Assembly (NCBI RefSeq): GCF_900496995.4
Contig: NC_044009.1
Coordinates: forward strand, 46,089,505 to 46,153,504
Origin: Aquila chrysaetos chrysaetos
Taxonomy: Eukaryota > Chordata > Aves > Accipitriformes > Accipitridae
DNA length: 64,000 bases
Direction: 5' to 3'
A program made the translations under genes and the position numbers. Below the pieces are notes generated by a model, which worked only from the letters and a program-made list of their open reading frames with translations, was not told the DNA's origin and did no database searches. This document shows, piece after piece, positions 37,389-51,400 of this stretch (within the stretch, counting starts at the first letter, position 1; each line of letters starts with the position of its first letter).

Positions 37389-37610
37389 GTCCATGTCTCT
37401 GTCACACTTTCTCCAAAGTAATAAATAGTTTATGTAATCAGTCTAGAGGGAGCTTCTGGGAAGCCAGAGGGTCTCTCTCCCCAGCTAACTTCAAAAGGGA
37501 CAAGAGTTTTAATTGCACTTCACTGTGAGAAAACAAACCGACAGCCCAGTGTCTGACTCAGGTAGGAGACAGTCTCTTCACATGGAGATATAAAGATCTA
37601 TTATTAGTAC

Positions 37611-37628
37611 AAAAAAAAAAAAAAAAAA
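37611..37628. repeat. Poly(A) run of 18
   Basis: A second A run about 220 bp after the first, with no recognisable element attached. Confidence 0.9.
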
Positions 37629-40600
37629 TCTTATGAATGTTTAAACTTGTATCTTTGGTGCTGAAGTGCTGTGACAAAGCAGTTCCACAGCGCAGAACAC
37701 TTCTTCAAGAAACAGATAACAAAGACAGGGTGTGCTGAATGCCACGGCAGTGGCACCGGGGCCCAAGAGCCGAGGGGCTATGAACTCCAGAGAACTATCT
37801 TAGGTGTCCTTAGGACTCCTGCAAAGGGTCTGCTTGAAACTCTGAAATCACTCGTGCTTCCTATTTTCCCAGAATTCATCTACATTGTTTTAGCATCAAA
37901 CAGCTATAAAACTTAATTTAAAATGGTATTTATCCACCCTCAGAAGTGTCTCTCTAGTGAGACTGCCATTTCTCCAATTAGTAGGGGATTGAGACCAGCG
38001 ATACATTTCACAAAACCTACCAAGTGGCTAGCAGCCACTTGCCAACTTTCATTTCTTATCACTGTGTGCTAAAGTCTGAAAACAAGACTTTCCACCAATC
38101 ACCTGAACACAAAGGGATGTGTAGTTGATATGTTTTTCCTAACCCTGGCTTACTAGCTAGTTGAAGTATCCACAACATTCTCACCAACCTTTAAGAAGCA
38201 CGTGTATTCTAGGGTTAAATTAATTATTTAAGGCCAAACACCAAACCACCAAACCATACATAATAGGTAACAATTATAAAACAGGATTCTAATGTATAAT
38301 TAATGTATACAGTACTTTGATTTGAAATGGTAAGCAATAAATTATGTATCTATGAGAGATTAGAAATGTATAGGGAAGTATGTATAAGGACATATATTAT
38401 GTGTATATAATCACAAGTACCATTTGCTATATTACTATTGACCTATAATTCAACTGTTGACATTATTAAATATATTTATGATTTATTTATTATAAGCGAT
38501 TAAATTAGTAAATAAATTAGAACTCAAAGCTACACTGTACCACCCCTAGCTTCCCATTTCAATTTTAATCAACAGTGTATGATAGAATTACATGTGGCCT
38601 AATCTTTCAAGTGATTTCATTTATAAAAGCATTGGAGGCGCCACATCAGATGTGCTGCACATCTTTTGTACACAAACTGATTACATGTTTCCGTCTTTGT
38701 TCTGCAGAAAATGTCAGAAATATGGCATGATGCTTGCTTACTCTTGCAAAAAAGTGTCCTTTGCCATACTAATGAGGACAAATGCCAAACTGCATTGACA
38801 TTACATGTGTTATACTATTACCTAGGGAAATGCAAGCAGTAACTGAATAGTAAATGGATATTGATTTACAACCCCAGGTGAAATTAAAACAGTCATTCTC
38901 AGTGTGGCTGGGTCAGGCTTTTTTAGCCTTCTTTAATAAACAAGAAAAGGTTTGCAAATTCTTTGTGGCAACAGTCAAAATAAAATACACCATGTACACT
39001 TAAATTATATTTATACTATCCAAGAATATATAGTAATTGACATGAAGAAGCTGAAGGGGCAAATGAAAAAGATTATTTATCAGGGAGATGGCAAGCATTA
39101 ACACTAGCAAATGCAAAAGCAAAACAATGCTCAAGACCTATGCTTGATTTGAGTTTTAAACTCCCTTCTCAATATATTAACAAAACATCAAAAAATCACT
39201 AAAATTTACACAGAAATACAAGCATGACATCATCAACAATATGCAGTATCATTATTCCTCCTTTTTTGTAGTGAAATGTGTGCATACCAAATCCTCAGGG
39301 TCAGTACTGGCTGTGGATATAGCTCTCTGAAACATCAATAAAGGAATGGTAATTCCTTTTCCTAGTGGGAATTATCTTATTATGGCTAACATAGGTTGGA
39401 GAACAAATGCTGTGAGTAACAATAGGGGAAATATTCTAAATCTGATAGCTAGGGGAAAAAAAAACTATTGTAAATCAATTCTGAGCCAACAAGAAGTGAT
39501 TCTATTTTAGGTTCAACATGCAACATTGTAGAAAAGAAAATCTTAAATTACATGATCTGAGAAATATTCAGTTAAAATTAAGTGGAAGGGTAAACAGAAT
39601 GAAGGTTTTATATACCAAATGCCAAATACTGATTAGCTTTGTAAGTCAGGTGTATCGAACAACAGCTAAAATCATCAGAAATCTTAATTCCGAACACCCC
39701 AGAAAGAGCAGCAGCCAGCCTACTTTTTCTAACACTTCCAGCAAGTGTATTACAAAGAAAAGACAGGGGGTGGGGTGGAGAAAGATCTGATCAGTGAAAA
39801 ATATTTCCTTAGGCATCAACAATATGAAACTGAAGTAACTGTGACATGTCATGCTGAAGCAGACCCTCAAATAATAGATTCACAGCTATATGAAAAACAG
39901 AAGAACACAGAAAGAAGTGGAATTTGTAGCTGTAAGGTTCCCACACATTAATGGCACACCTCTCTTTCCTGGAAAAAAGTTTGTTTTCTTTGGATTCCGT
40001 GATCTTTCCATGTGTTTTAAAGTTTTCCGGGTGTACAATAGCACATTCACAGCTACTCCTCATTGCAAACACATGCATAGTGTTTGGGCAGATCCACTGT
40101 ACAGCACATGCATAGAAAGTCTAAGACAGCATCACTTAAAAATTCTGGGGAGGGCTGGAGGCACTGTATGGGCTCTATATAGCACATGTACACCTACTTT
40201 TTAGAGGAACTCTTACCCAAATATCTAAGCATCCTAGCTATATGATAAAAATAGGAGAGAAACAGTAAGATTTCCTTCAAATCCAACATGTTCCAAGACA
40301 AGTGGAAAATGTCATCACATCTCTAAATTCATAAAATAAGAAAGCTTTAATTAAAAATATTTTCAGGCAAATGAGAATGGAGGTCACAGCCTGATAAAGA
40401 AAGCGACTTGCACGTATGTGTTGATGCAAGCAGAAACTGCGTCTACATACACACCCACACACAAATTTGCTTCCAAAGGAAAATGAAGCGCCTCTGCAAA
40501 TTCAAGGTAAGGTTACATGACAGGCAGATGCTCTCTGGAAGGGACATGAAAGCTTTATTCTCATCATTTACTCCTCTGTCCAAAAATCAGAGACCCATAA

Positions 40601-43600
40601 TACATTTTCTGATGCTCACTAAAAGTAACGCCCAAAGCTCCAAAAATGTGAGAGAAAAAAATCCATCACACTTCTCACTATGTATATTCTATATTGGCAG
40701 TTTCCAGACTTTTTGGACAAATAGATCCCTTCAGTTGCAATATTTCTGCTACATCTACCTTATCATCAACCCTGGAATTCATGACTTCATGAATTAATAC
40801 ATTTAAAAACACAACACGCAATACAATTCTATGGATCAGTTGTTGGAAAACACTGCTCTACACTGCAAATATTGAAAACGCTAGCACCAGGGATTGTATT
40901 TTGAACCCCGAGGATTAATATATATCTCAATTACTTGAAAAGAAACTTTTATCCCCATGATAGTAAGAAGTGTATAATTAATACAAATACAGAATTGTAT
41001 AGTAAGCGTATAATTAATTTACTGGCCAACCCTCCTGACACAGAATGTCATTTTTCAGGGCAGACTTCTTTTTAATTATAATATAAATATAAAGTACTGT
41101 GCACAGGGAAAACCCAAAGTTTACCTAATTGTGACAGTTTCTGAACTTGCCGTTAACTGCAGGAGGTGGAATCTACAGTTAAAGATCTGTAAAAGTATCA
41201 ATTCAGTGCTCAATAGCAATTTGCAAAAAAGAACATATTGTATAAATCCCTGGCGACCTCTATGCCTTGAATCTTGTGGGCTCTGCAGGCTTCCTCATCT
41301 AAAAATGGAGATAAAACTAAGAGGAAAGGTACAAAGAAAGTCAGCGATGACCAAAGATGAGCCTTTAGCCCGACCCAGTACATCCGCAGTTGCTGTTGCA
41401 TATAGAACACACACACGCTACCAGGAGTCAAAATTCCAGATAAACATTTACCATTAAACTTATCCATATTTTAAACCAATTAATCTACCCAGTCATTCAT
41501 ATCCTGTGTTACAGGCTATTTCAAAGTTAACTACAGTCCTTGGCATATCAAGCAAGGGAACCAAAAGGAGAAATACACCATTTCTGTTTCCCCCAAGGTT
41601 TTGTAGCATTCAAAAGAATTACAAAAAACATTCCCTGTGCTGAAAGCATGTATAGTGACATACACTACCTATTATTTATTTTTACTTAACACAGAGAAAG
41701 AGGTAAACCAAACAAAAAGCAGAAAAGAAAGGCAGAAGCAGTACTAAGAAATGCAGAAAATCAGGAGCTCTAACTGTCCTCTCTTCTATGCCAGTGCAGA
41801 TCAGGAGTGCTGTCATTCACATTGTTTCAACAAAATTACATTCGGCATGGAATAAAAGAGAATTCAAATAGATGACTGAAAAATGCCTGACTGAGTTAAA
41901 CTGAGGTCCTGTCCTGTAAATGAAGTAGCTCCTCTCTGCAGTCTAACAAGAAACTGTGGACATTTAAGCCCCTTACAGGATGGGGTACATGAGCTGGAAA
42001 TGCCATTAACGTGTAAACCTGTCATTCTCCTTTTGGTTCTCTGAATCCTGGTGAGGATCGTCAGACCTGCAGCTGACATCATCATATGAAATGACAACAA
42101 TATTGAAGACTCCTCTTTCTAAATGTCCACGTAAGTAAAAGAAAATCTGTGTTCAACACATTTGAAAAAGCACTTCAAATGATTTCTTAGTCATGTGAAT
42201 TTTATATCCTTTCTCATTGGTACTATTTTCATGAAAGCAACTCTTCTGAGATCCACTTCAAGGACAACAGAATCTCTACATTAAAGATCTCATAAATTCT
42301 CTCCAAGGAAGTATCTTTCTTCCTACATGCATATTAAGAACCGAGAAATACATAACCGATGTATCTTATATGCAACAAGAAATACAACGAACTTTGTATA
42401 ATTGATCCAGAATTATTCAGAAGTGACTGACTATGCTTTTAGGATTTTAATCATAGCACCTTACAATGAGCAAGCAGATACTTAACTGCTTTATGTGTTT
42501 CATTTCCTAAATTAAACTTGTCCATATCATACTATTTTCTCCAAAACTTACACAAATAAAAATGAACTCAGAGAATTATAACTGCTCCCAATTTTCAACT
42601 CTGACAAAGTCACTGAAGTTTACCACAAATTAAGGTGTAAAAAGAGACTTTGTAGTTCTGACAATGAGGCAGTCAGTCATGTTGCTCTGCACTAAATTAC
42701 ATTAATCTTGAATCCTCCACGAACAGTAGAGCAATGTGTTCCAAACCATTTCTTTCTTCCAGACTGACAATACTAGCTTTGTGTCCAGCATCTGAACACC
42801 AAGAGCAACATTCTCCAGTTGGGTTTTAGCCACATTATCTCCCCTATAATTGAAGTCACACATCTAAAATTTCACAAGATGCTTTGAAAAGTACCCGCAT
42901 CTTTAATGACCTTTGCTTCAAGAAAGACTAATAAAAACATAAACTGTACAAAAAAAATCATGCGACTATGACTCACATGTGAAACTTATGTTGAAGCATA
43001 TGTCCTCTTAATCTAGTGCAGAGCTCTTCACCCTAGTTTTATACCAGTTTGGGACACCAGTGGAGTTACACTAGCTGTCCTTGGTCTTAATGTTCTGTTC
43101 TTGCTCACACCATGAGGATACTTCTCTGGCATCAGAATAGTACATTAAGATGAAATCCCAGCAATACAGAAATCACCATCAGAAAATATTTCAGGTCACT
43201 ATTTTGATGCAGAACTGGTTACTTGACTGCTATGCAAAAAGCCACTAGCAGAAAACACTGTTCTATTATTTTTCCATATACGTCCATACATTAGAGCTAA
43301 ATTACATGATAAGATATTACAGAAATTAGGATCATTAGCAATTAGTTCATTGGTGATCTAAGAAGTAGAAGACAGCACCCTAGATAAAAGAGTAGAGGCA
43401 GAAACTTCTCCCCCTTACTGATTTAATTTGAGCAGACTTCCACTCTGCTAAGATGCTAATGATATCACCTGGGCAGCTGCAGATTAGATGAGAACATACT
43501 CGATCAGCAAAGACCCAAACAACTCGGAAGAATGACCATTTCTGCTGAGACACAGAGCAGCTAAGGGAGCATTACGCAAACAGAAAATCAGCATCAGATT

Positions 43601-44767
43601 CAGGCACAGCTAGAGCAACTGAAAAGGTTTCTATTAAACAACATCCTTTCCCCCCCCCAACTATTTTTAATACCTCACTGGCCATGACTTGCAGCAATAA
43701 TGCTGTTCTCTCAGTTTCCCCATTTTTCAGTGTTAACTTTTAGTTTACACAGAGATATTTCACCTGTCATGCAACCCTTACTGAATCAGTTTCCCACAGT
43801 GAGATGTACTGCAAGACTTTGAAATGAGAATCCTTGCCATGTCATTTAAGAGACACTGAACAGAAGTAGCACCTTTTTTCATCCCTTGTTCTAACCTACT
43901 TTCCAGGCAGGATCACAAGGTATGAAAATACTTTACTTGCGTGCATGTGGCTTTCACCCTGCCACTAGTCAGCCACAGTCCCGTGCCCTGCCAGATAACA
44001 TCTTTCAAACTGTTGACAGTACTTGAGGGCCTAAATGAGCAAGAACAGTCAGCCTGATGTCACAGGAACAAAATTTTCTATTTATCCGGATACTGTGTCA
44101 AATATAAGTAGCGTCCACCTTAACTTCTACTTACTTGACATAGTTCTAGCGCACAGAAGTCTGAATCCAAGGCAGTCTGTGACAAAAGGCTTCTGTACAA
44201 ATTATTCTTACAGGACACTTGAAATGTAATGGGATCTTCTCTTCAGGGATACCTTTCTGTATCTATGATTTAATATTTTTTTTCCTGCTGTAAACGCATT
44301 TCAAATTTAAAAATGAGGAAGTACAACATGTCTGCAAGTCATAAATAACTTTGATGCTGCAAATAGGAGATTTCTGCCCATGTAAGAAACAGAGCCCTCA
44401 CCTGTAGACAGTACCTGTAATGATGGAAGAGTGAGATACAGATGACACACCTTTTAAACTTTTGTTCCTACTGCTAGAATTATTAGGACATTTGCCCACA
44501 ATGAATTAGACTGAGACATCCAAATTAATCTGATCTATGCTACCATAAATTCACCAAACTAGTGTTTTAATTATTATTGCAGCCTCCCTTCTTACTTTAG
44601 TTCTGCTTCACAGAGTCAAGACTATATATTTCATTCTCTCACTAATTAGTAGTCAAACTGTAGCTAGATGCACTGTTTGGGTACAGCCAAGTTAAATGGT
44701 TGTCCTTTAGCTAGCCATCACTGTAGGGTCTCCCCTCACCCTTATACCAGGATCTCCTTCAGCCTTA

Positions 44768-44922
44768 CTGGCACAACGGCATGCATGCTCACTCCCTAAC
44801 CCAGTTCTGTCAAAATGTTTTGGTTGAGTTTAAGAACCAACTATTAAAAGTGTTTAAGCTAACCTAGATCATTTTGACAGAACCAGGCTGGTGAACAACT
44901 ACACATGCTGTTATGCTGGCAG
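44768..44922. mobile_element. 155-bp imperfect palindrome, probable old palindromic DNA-transposon relic
   Basis: The two halves are reverse complements over most of their length with small gaps. The best block is a perfect 14-bp pair, GTTCTGTCAAAATG (44804-44817) and CATTTTGACAGAAC (44870-44883). The outer ends also pair: CTGGCACAACGGCATG (44768-44783) against the reverse complement of CATGCTGTTATGCTGGCAG (44904-44922), with a 3-base gap and two mismatches. Inner GGTT (44822-44825) pairs with AACC (44861-44864). The layout suits a non-autonomous palindromic transposon of the MITE type, as in several very old vertebrate repeat families. I cannot name the family, and I found no target duplication. 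Confidence 0.6.
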
Positions 44923-46219
44923 AGCTGAGGAGGCAGTAAATTATGAAGACTAGAAAAGAGGGAAAGTAAAATGCAAAGAGAACATGAATCACCTGTGGTC
45001 AAACAATGCACCTGGCTGCAACTCAGTAATGCATTAGTTCATGGGCTTTTGCTACGCTACTCATCTTTGCCCAAATTTTGCTAAACTACTCAAAGGAAGT
45101 TTCTGTAGTTGCCCAGCTTCTTGGAAGTTTCCATGAGAGCACAGGACTCACTAGGTCATCTGCACTGCTAACAGTGGGTAACAAGTTGAAATTCCATTTT
45201 GGCTTTTTTTTCCAGCTCTGCCTCCATCTCCTGGTTGAAAGTGAGGAGTTTAGGTTTCTCTTTAGTGATGTGTTGAGAATGGTACTTGGCAGGGTGAAGC
45301 CCCAACGTGAAAGTCTGCATGCACTTACAAATAGACCAAACTTCATCAAGACTGAATACAAAAGGTCCAAATCAGGCTGTATATACAATAACTGAACTGA
45401 AGCCTCATTTTGTCTGAGCACATTAGGAAGAATCTTCCGGGAGTGGAACCATTGCCAAATGGCTCTCCCAGTGAGTAGCTGGTTTGGATGAGTAGAGCTC
45501 AGGGAAGTTAATACCCAGTACTGAAAGGAAGCAAGCAGGACAGGACAGAGCAGAGCTGAGAGAAAGGCCGCTGGGGACGGCTGCTCTATAGGCCAAGTAG
45601 GGGCTGGCTTTCATAACCAAAAGAAAGCAGAGAGCAGGAGAAAAGCCCTTTGTGATGCTCCGTGGTGAGCCAGTCAAAAAAACAGCTCTTTCACCCAGCA
45701 TGCTCCCCTCACCTGTTTCATTCCTGCTACTCGTACATGGCTCTGGAATTGGAGGCAAGAGCTGGAAAACAAAAAAATACAATCCCAAAATACATTTTTT
45801 CCACATTAAAAATAAAATACTGAAGCCATTGGAGTAGGAAACTGTGGAGACATTCTCCTCATAAAATGCTACTACTTTCATTAAGCCTAGAGAGACTGCC
45901 TCTCTGTAAGTGAACTACTACAGTCCTGTATAACAGCTTTAAGTGACTATGCCGAGAAAGATTTGGCCCATAAAGGTAACCATGGAGAAGAAGATATGGG
46001 GTCAAGCCTATAAAAACCCATAAAGACTAGACTCCCATCACATAAGGAGAAAATACTGCTTGAAGACTAGGACCAATACGTGCAGCTAGGCAGGAAATGC
46101 ACCTGCTACAGCTTTGCCAAGTTCAATGGGGCTTCTTGAAAGGAGACGCTGGCTTTTCTCAGTCTCACTGGCAGTGTAGTGAATAAAGAGAACATTTTAA
46201 AGAACATGAATCACCTTAC

Positions 46220-46316
46220 CACTTCTGGAAGCACCTTCTTCGCAAGATCATGGATGGCTTTGATCACAATACATATAGATGACAGGAGGAATATAACACC
46301 CAAGATAACACAGGCT
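46220..46316 (-). CDS. TMEM163: TMEM163 coding exon (fourth from last)
   Basis: This 97-bp exon, read on the - strand, has a TTTTTTCCCAG acceptor (CAG at 46319-46317) and a GTAAGG donor at 46219-46214. Its first base completes an Ile codon from the previous exon. It then encodes 32 residues: ACVILGVIFLLSSICIVIKA is a transmembrane helix, followed by IHDLAKKVLPEV, and it ends at phase 0 before DDFLY. This matches human TMEM163 with few changes (human has DLSTRLLPEV). The two zinc-binding aspartates of the earlier DAILD helix belong to an upstream exon that is not in the window. Confidence 0.96.
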
Positions 46317-46867
46317 CTGGGAAAAAAAGAGAAAAATAAAAAGAAATGTTAAGAACGTATTTGGAGTTGTCAACTCCCCCACTGAAGGATAACACACAAC
46401 AGAATATTAATAATAAAAAAAATCTTAACGAGCTAGAGACTTGAATTAAAGACGACAATGAAAAGAAGTGTTCAGTTCCTCTCTAGTTCTTAAAACCTGG
46501 ATTATATGTGAGAAGGCAGGGCAGACCAGACGATGTTTCAGAATGAGAGAGAAAGACATGTCTCTTCTGCTCCTGATGATTTACCATAAAGTCCTCTAGA
46601 GGTCTGTTTCTCTTTGTTTGTTTTGCTAGGATCTCACATTAGAAATAATAAGGGAACTTCATTCTCTTTACCCAACCAGGACAGATGTTTGGTAAATCTG
46701 GTCAGTAGCATAACAGAACCTGAAACATCTGTTTCCTCCCCAAATGTCCAAGAAAAAAGATTTTAAGTGCAGATATAAAAAAAAAAAAACAGCAGGTTAG
46801 GTGCATCACTTTGTAGGTTGTCCAAGGGTCTCTCAATACCTAAATAAGGATCAGAGTCTCATCAGAT

Positions 46868-46985
46868 TAGGTGTTGTGCAGAGCCAGACTCTCTATTCAC
46901 GCTCTGCAGAGCTTACGATACAGTCTTATAAAAAGCAAACAAATGGGTTAATGAAGAGAAGGTAAAGTAACAGAGAATAATTAGC
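46868..46985 (+). repeat. Possible ancient amniote interspersed repeat fragment
   Basis: The stretch AGGTGTTGTGCAGAGCC, then CTGCAGAGCTTACGATA, then a run of AAGCAAACAAATGGG-like sequence, resembles a dispersed amniote repeat tail that I know as GCTGTACAAA ... AAAGAGCTTACAATCTA. The similarity is partial and from memory, and I cannot name the family with confidence. Confidence 0.35.
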
Positions 46986-48446
46986 AAAGAATAATTAAGT
47001 TTTCCATAAGACACAGGCACAATGAGGCTTACAAAGCACATAATGCATACCCATACTGTAAAAAAGAAAACTCTTGCTTTTGTTCAAACATACAGACCGA
47101 TACTACTCTGAGATCAAGTTCCTCTTGCCATGAAATACTACAGGATATGAGGCTTTGATTCCCTTTACGCAAACAATAGTAGCCAGCCTTTTACAGTATT
47201 GACATATCCATAACTTCATTTTACTAATAACTCTTCATATAAAATTCTATTACTATAGGCAGATATACAGTAAGAGCAATTTTAATGTTTAAAGCATGAA
47301 ATAATTAAGTGATACCTATATGTAGACTTTTTTCTTCAACAGTTGTATTTCCTTTGTTTGTTATTCATCATTTGGTACCTATCTGTTAGCTCAGTTTATG
47401 GATGCTATAATTATTCCAGTAGCATTCTACTATTTTCAACAACTCAGACATCAGGCCATCTGGTGGTTGGCAGCACATGTAATGTTCACATCAAGCTCAA
47501 TCTAGAGACTGCAGCTGAACTGTCATTGCTCTGCCTAGGTCAGAGGACACAGCTGCAGCAGTCATGTAGGTGAGTAGCTGGTCATTTTATTCCCCCACAC
47601 AAGCAACACCAAACCACGCTGTGGACAATCCATATAATCCTACAGACAAGTCCTCAGTAAAGGGTCTGCCCTTCTACAGAAGAGTACAGACAACGTAGAG
47701 GCTAGCATCCTTCCTAGCAATGGAGTAGTACACTAGATGAGGTACTTATCTCAGGTAGGCAAAACTCTGCCACACCAATTTTAAGAGAGATGTTTAACTC
47801 CTTTGCAGTAAATTGCAACACAGTCCTCATTCTTGTTAAACATAACCTGTTGTAAAAAGTAGGCAGAAAAGGCTTGAGACAGTCTGGTTACCCTAGTGTC
47901 CTTCCCCTAGACTCAGACGCAAGAACAAAAATCTGGCCTATCATCTGTGATAGAGGAAGAAACTCACAGGATGGATGGATTCTCTGCAATCCTGCAGCAA
48001 GAGGTGATTATTAAATGGTAATATGGATGGGAGGAAAGTTCATCTCCCAAAAAGAATGAGTAAAAGTGAAAGTTAGAGGCCTTTCCATTTTCCATTGCAT
48101 ATTTGTAAGCAGGTCTCTGTTCTGCAATAGATTCTTTCAGAGATTTGCAGTTTCGCTCTATCTGAATGAATCACCACACAGACATCGGTCCAGAGCCTCT
48201 TGACCTACTTTTGTCAAACTCAAAACTTCTTGGTACAACCTTAATGTATTAGTTCTGTAATATTTAGCACTGCCATAACCCAAGAAGCTTATACTGCACA
48301 GTCCTTTACAATAGATTCTGTTGTAATGAATTTTTTGCAGGGGGGGAGGAGGATGAGGTACAGAAACATACTGAAAGTTCTGCTCATTTACCTGGGACAA
48401 ATGCAGGCATTAGGCAACTTGAACACAGAACTGGTCCACAAAAGTT

Positions 48447-48497
48447 GGCTGACTTGTCTAAAGCCATTTGCTGAGCCAGTGACAGGCTGACATAAGA
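48447..48497 (+). repeat. Possible MIR- or L2-like fragment
   Basis: GACTTGTCTAAAGCCATTTG followed by CTGAGCCAGTGACAGGCTGA resembles the MIR/L2 stretch usually read as GACTTGCCCAAGGTCACA and CAGTGGCAGAGC. It is short and diverged, so this is a weak call. Confidence 0.35.
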
Positions 48498-51400
48498 TAC
48501 ATACACTTCATGCAAGAACATGCTGACATTTCATCCGAAAGCAACGCTGAGACAAGCTTTTCTATCATTCCCAGCAGGCTTAAACCAACATAGCCACAAA
48601 CCTGTGAGTTGGAAACAACAGATTAAACTTCCTTGTGCCAATACATATTGTTGAATGCCAAGGGTATGGGAAAGAGAAGATGGCAAAGCATCATCACTTC
48701 ACCTTAGCATACCTTCTATTCCTTGCACACATCTTCCGAGGAAGACAGGCAAACATTCCCTAAGGGCCTGACAGGAGCCTTGCTGGCACAAGTCTAACGT
48801 GCGCAGGGAACCAGCATTTGCCCCGACCACTGGCTGGAGTTGGTTCTCACATATGTTGGGAGAGTTTGGGGTTGTGTCTGTAAACTCCAACCACCCAAGC
48901 CTAACAAATATTTTGCATCTTTGCCTATGTCAGCAGATAAGTAATGACTTCAGCAATCTTGAGCTGCTTCTCTTATTCCCCAGATCAGTTTTACTGTGTC
49001 AAAAGAATTCCCATACACCTACTTAACCAGAAATAGCTAAAAGTAGAAAGAAAAAAGGAAGGTGTTAATAGCAGTGACAGGGGTATTAATAGCAGACAGA
49101 AATGCAGTCTGAGGTTTGAATCAGCTTTCAGTCGTCATATTTAGAAAGTCTAGCTTCTCCTTTATATGCTGGCTTTTGGAATCCATAGCCATGCAAAATT
49201 CATGAGTAATGGCATAGTACTTTAAGTGCAAAAATACATGTTTCTTGTCTTCTTGAGTGTATCAATTTATCTGCAAAACCACTAGAACAAAATACTGCAT
49301 AGTGTCTTCTTTCAATCTCATTTGCCAGAAAAATAATTTCTATCTAGACTGCAAATCATGCAAAATCCAGCTACAAATGTACAAAATAAGAAACCTTCAA
49401 AAAATAATCTGAAATTTTTACTGTAGTACATAATAAAAAAATTGTAATTGGTTATTGTAAGCCTGCTTTATTTTCAAGCCATTAGACAATGAAAACTTTA
49501 ATACAAGCTTGCTAACTTCCATCTGCTAACAATTACTCAACTGATTTGTAACTAAATAATGTTTCCAACTGCACACGAAGGGTGTTAGTGCCAAGGTTGT
49601 TGGCAAATGCAATTTCATTAATAACATTGAATTAAATTAGATGAGCCAACTGCCATGTCTAAACAAGTTCAAGTCACCTCAGAAGTACTCATAAAACTTA
49701 ATGAAAGAGGAGTTATACAGAAGTGAGGTTTGACTGAAAACCTAGTGAAGATTTTACAGATAGCCCTGGCTTGGAATCACCATAGTGTAATAAATGCTCC
49801 TCAATCTCCAGGTCCCCCATGATCACTGTCAGCTAGTCAGACACTCTGGAGCAACTGATGGTCCACCTAATGCCCTCATATTGCAGAGCATTGGTATCTT
49901 CTTGCTGAGACATGAGAGTGCTCTCTGTCCAGTGACACCCATGATGAACCGATCTCCACGTATCATATGCCACCAGTACCACTTACACCCGCAGCACCTA
50001 TTGAAGATCATGTACTTATCTTACAGCCATTTCTATGTGAATTAGTATAAGACCTTCCCACTAAATATCTACTACATCATTAGAGATATAATTGATCTAT
50101 AACGCAAAATAATTGATCACTACAGGTTTGACAGGCAACAGAAAAGATCTAATGAAGAATGCACGAATCTAAAATCTCCTTCACTTCCATGTAACATATT
50201 GCTTCTAAAAATAAAGAGGAACAGAGACAATTTAGTCAAAACATTTTAAAACGTAATGGAAAACCAAGATTTGATTTTCAGAAACAATAAGCTTTCTGGA
50301 ATCTTTCAGAATGCAGTATTTTTTAAAGAACAATAGACTAATTCAGAAAGGACAAGGTGAGGGCATCTCTCTGATATCCAGGCAATAATCAACTTTTAGG
50401 TCAACTAAAGCTCAAACTTCCAAAGTTTTTTTTTTCTTAGAGCAACGGCACTTGGAATGCAAGAGTAATTAAAACTATATCATTAAGTTGTCGGTAAAGA
50501 GAATTTAATATTACGATTTTAACAGTGAAACCACCAAGTCTTCTTTAGTTTGCTGTAGGTCTTGGTAGCAGATCATGATCTGCCAATGATACTTCTTGAT
50601 GTGATTTTGATGCAGTATTTCTATCTGAAAATCCAGAAGATAATATAAAGTATAATTCATTGTATTAAAAAATGAACTCATCGATTTTGTCAACCTTTCA
50701 GTGTAACTTTGTCACAGATGAAACATACTGTTAAACCAGTTGTACTCAGCCTCAGGCATTGAGAATGAAATTATTTGGACTTTCAAAACTGCCAAAGACT
50801 TTATACAGCTTTCAAGCTTCAGTTACTGCTACTTCACTTCTAGTGGAATTCAGAAACATGATTATGTCTAAATCCTAAAAACTAAACTCATGTCTCCAAT
50901 CTAAAGTTTGGCTCTGGGTGTGCTACAACCTGACGATTTCCAAAAGACATTCTTCTGAAAGCAGTATTACAACCCATATACAACCCATTTATACTTGTAC
51001 AACCCTGTAAACATCCATTTTCTATTACACCAGTCCTGGATATTTGCACTCACACCCATCTAAATAAGATCAGTGTAACTGTATTACATGACACACAGCT
51101 GCCACCTCGTCTTTTCTGTAACACATTCCCTGTATAGAGCTCTAATAGCCACAATTCTTCATTTTGATGACAAATTCTCACAACTCATAGGAAATCAGAA
51201 AAGGAAATCTATCACTGTAAGCACCCAATAGTCTTTCCCTTAATCAAAAATCTGTTACTTTGCATAAGTTAATGGCTTTTAAGCAAATAGCTATGAAAAG
51301 TACTGAGATTCAGGGGGTTCCATCTCCACAAACTGTCAATTTTCAAGCTGCTATTAGTAAGTTAACATTTTTCTTCCTCTTTTTATCACAAAACCAATTT

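Larger units (their letters stand above)
31653..46219 (-). other. TMEM163: TMEM163 intron, about 14.6 kb
   Basis: On the - strand this intron starts GTAAGG at 46219 and ends TTTCAG at 31653. It holds poly(T) and poly(A) runs, hairpins at 33675-33723, a GC-rich patch around 35040-35430, a pyrimidine-rich stretch at 36455-37330, an AT-rich block at 38220-38520 and a palindrome at 44768-44922. No other gene was recognised. The 152-codon - strand frame at 45423-45881 lies close to the upstream exon but has no family match and no supported splice join. Confidence 0.88.

Noticed and set aside
45423..45881. A 152-codon - strand open frame next to a TMEM163 exon
   Set aside because: It has no recognisable domain, sits in intron sequence, and the TMEM163 exons already join in frame without it. 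Chance frames of this size are expected in 64 kb read in six frames.
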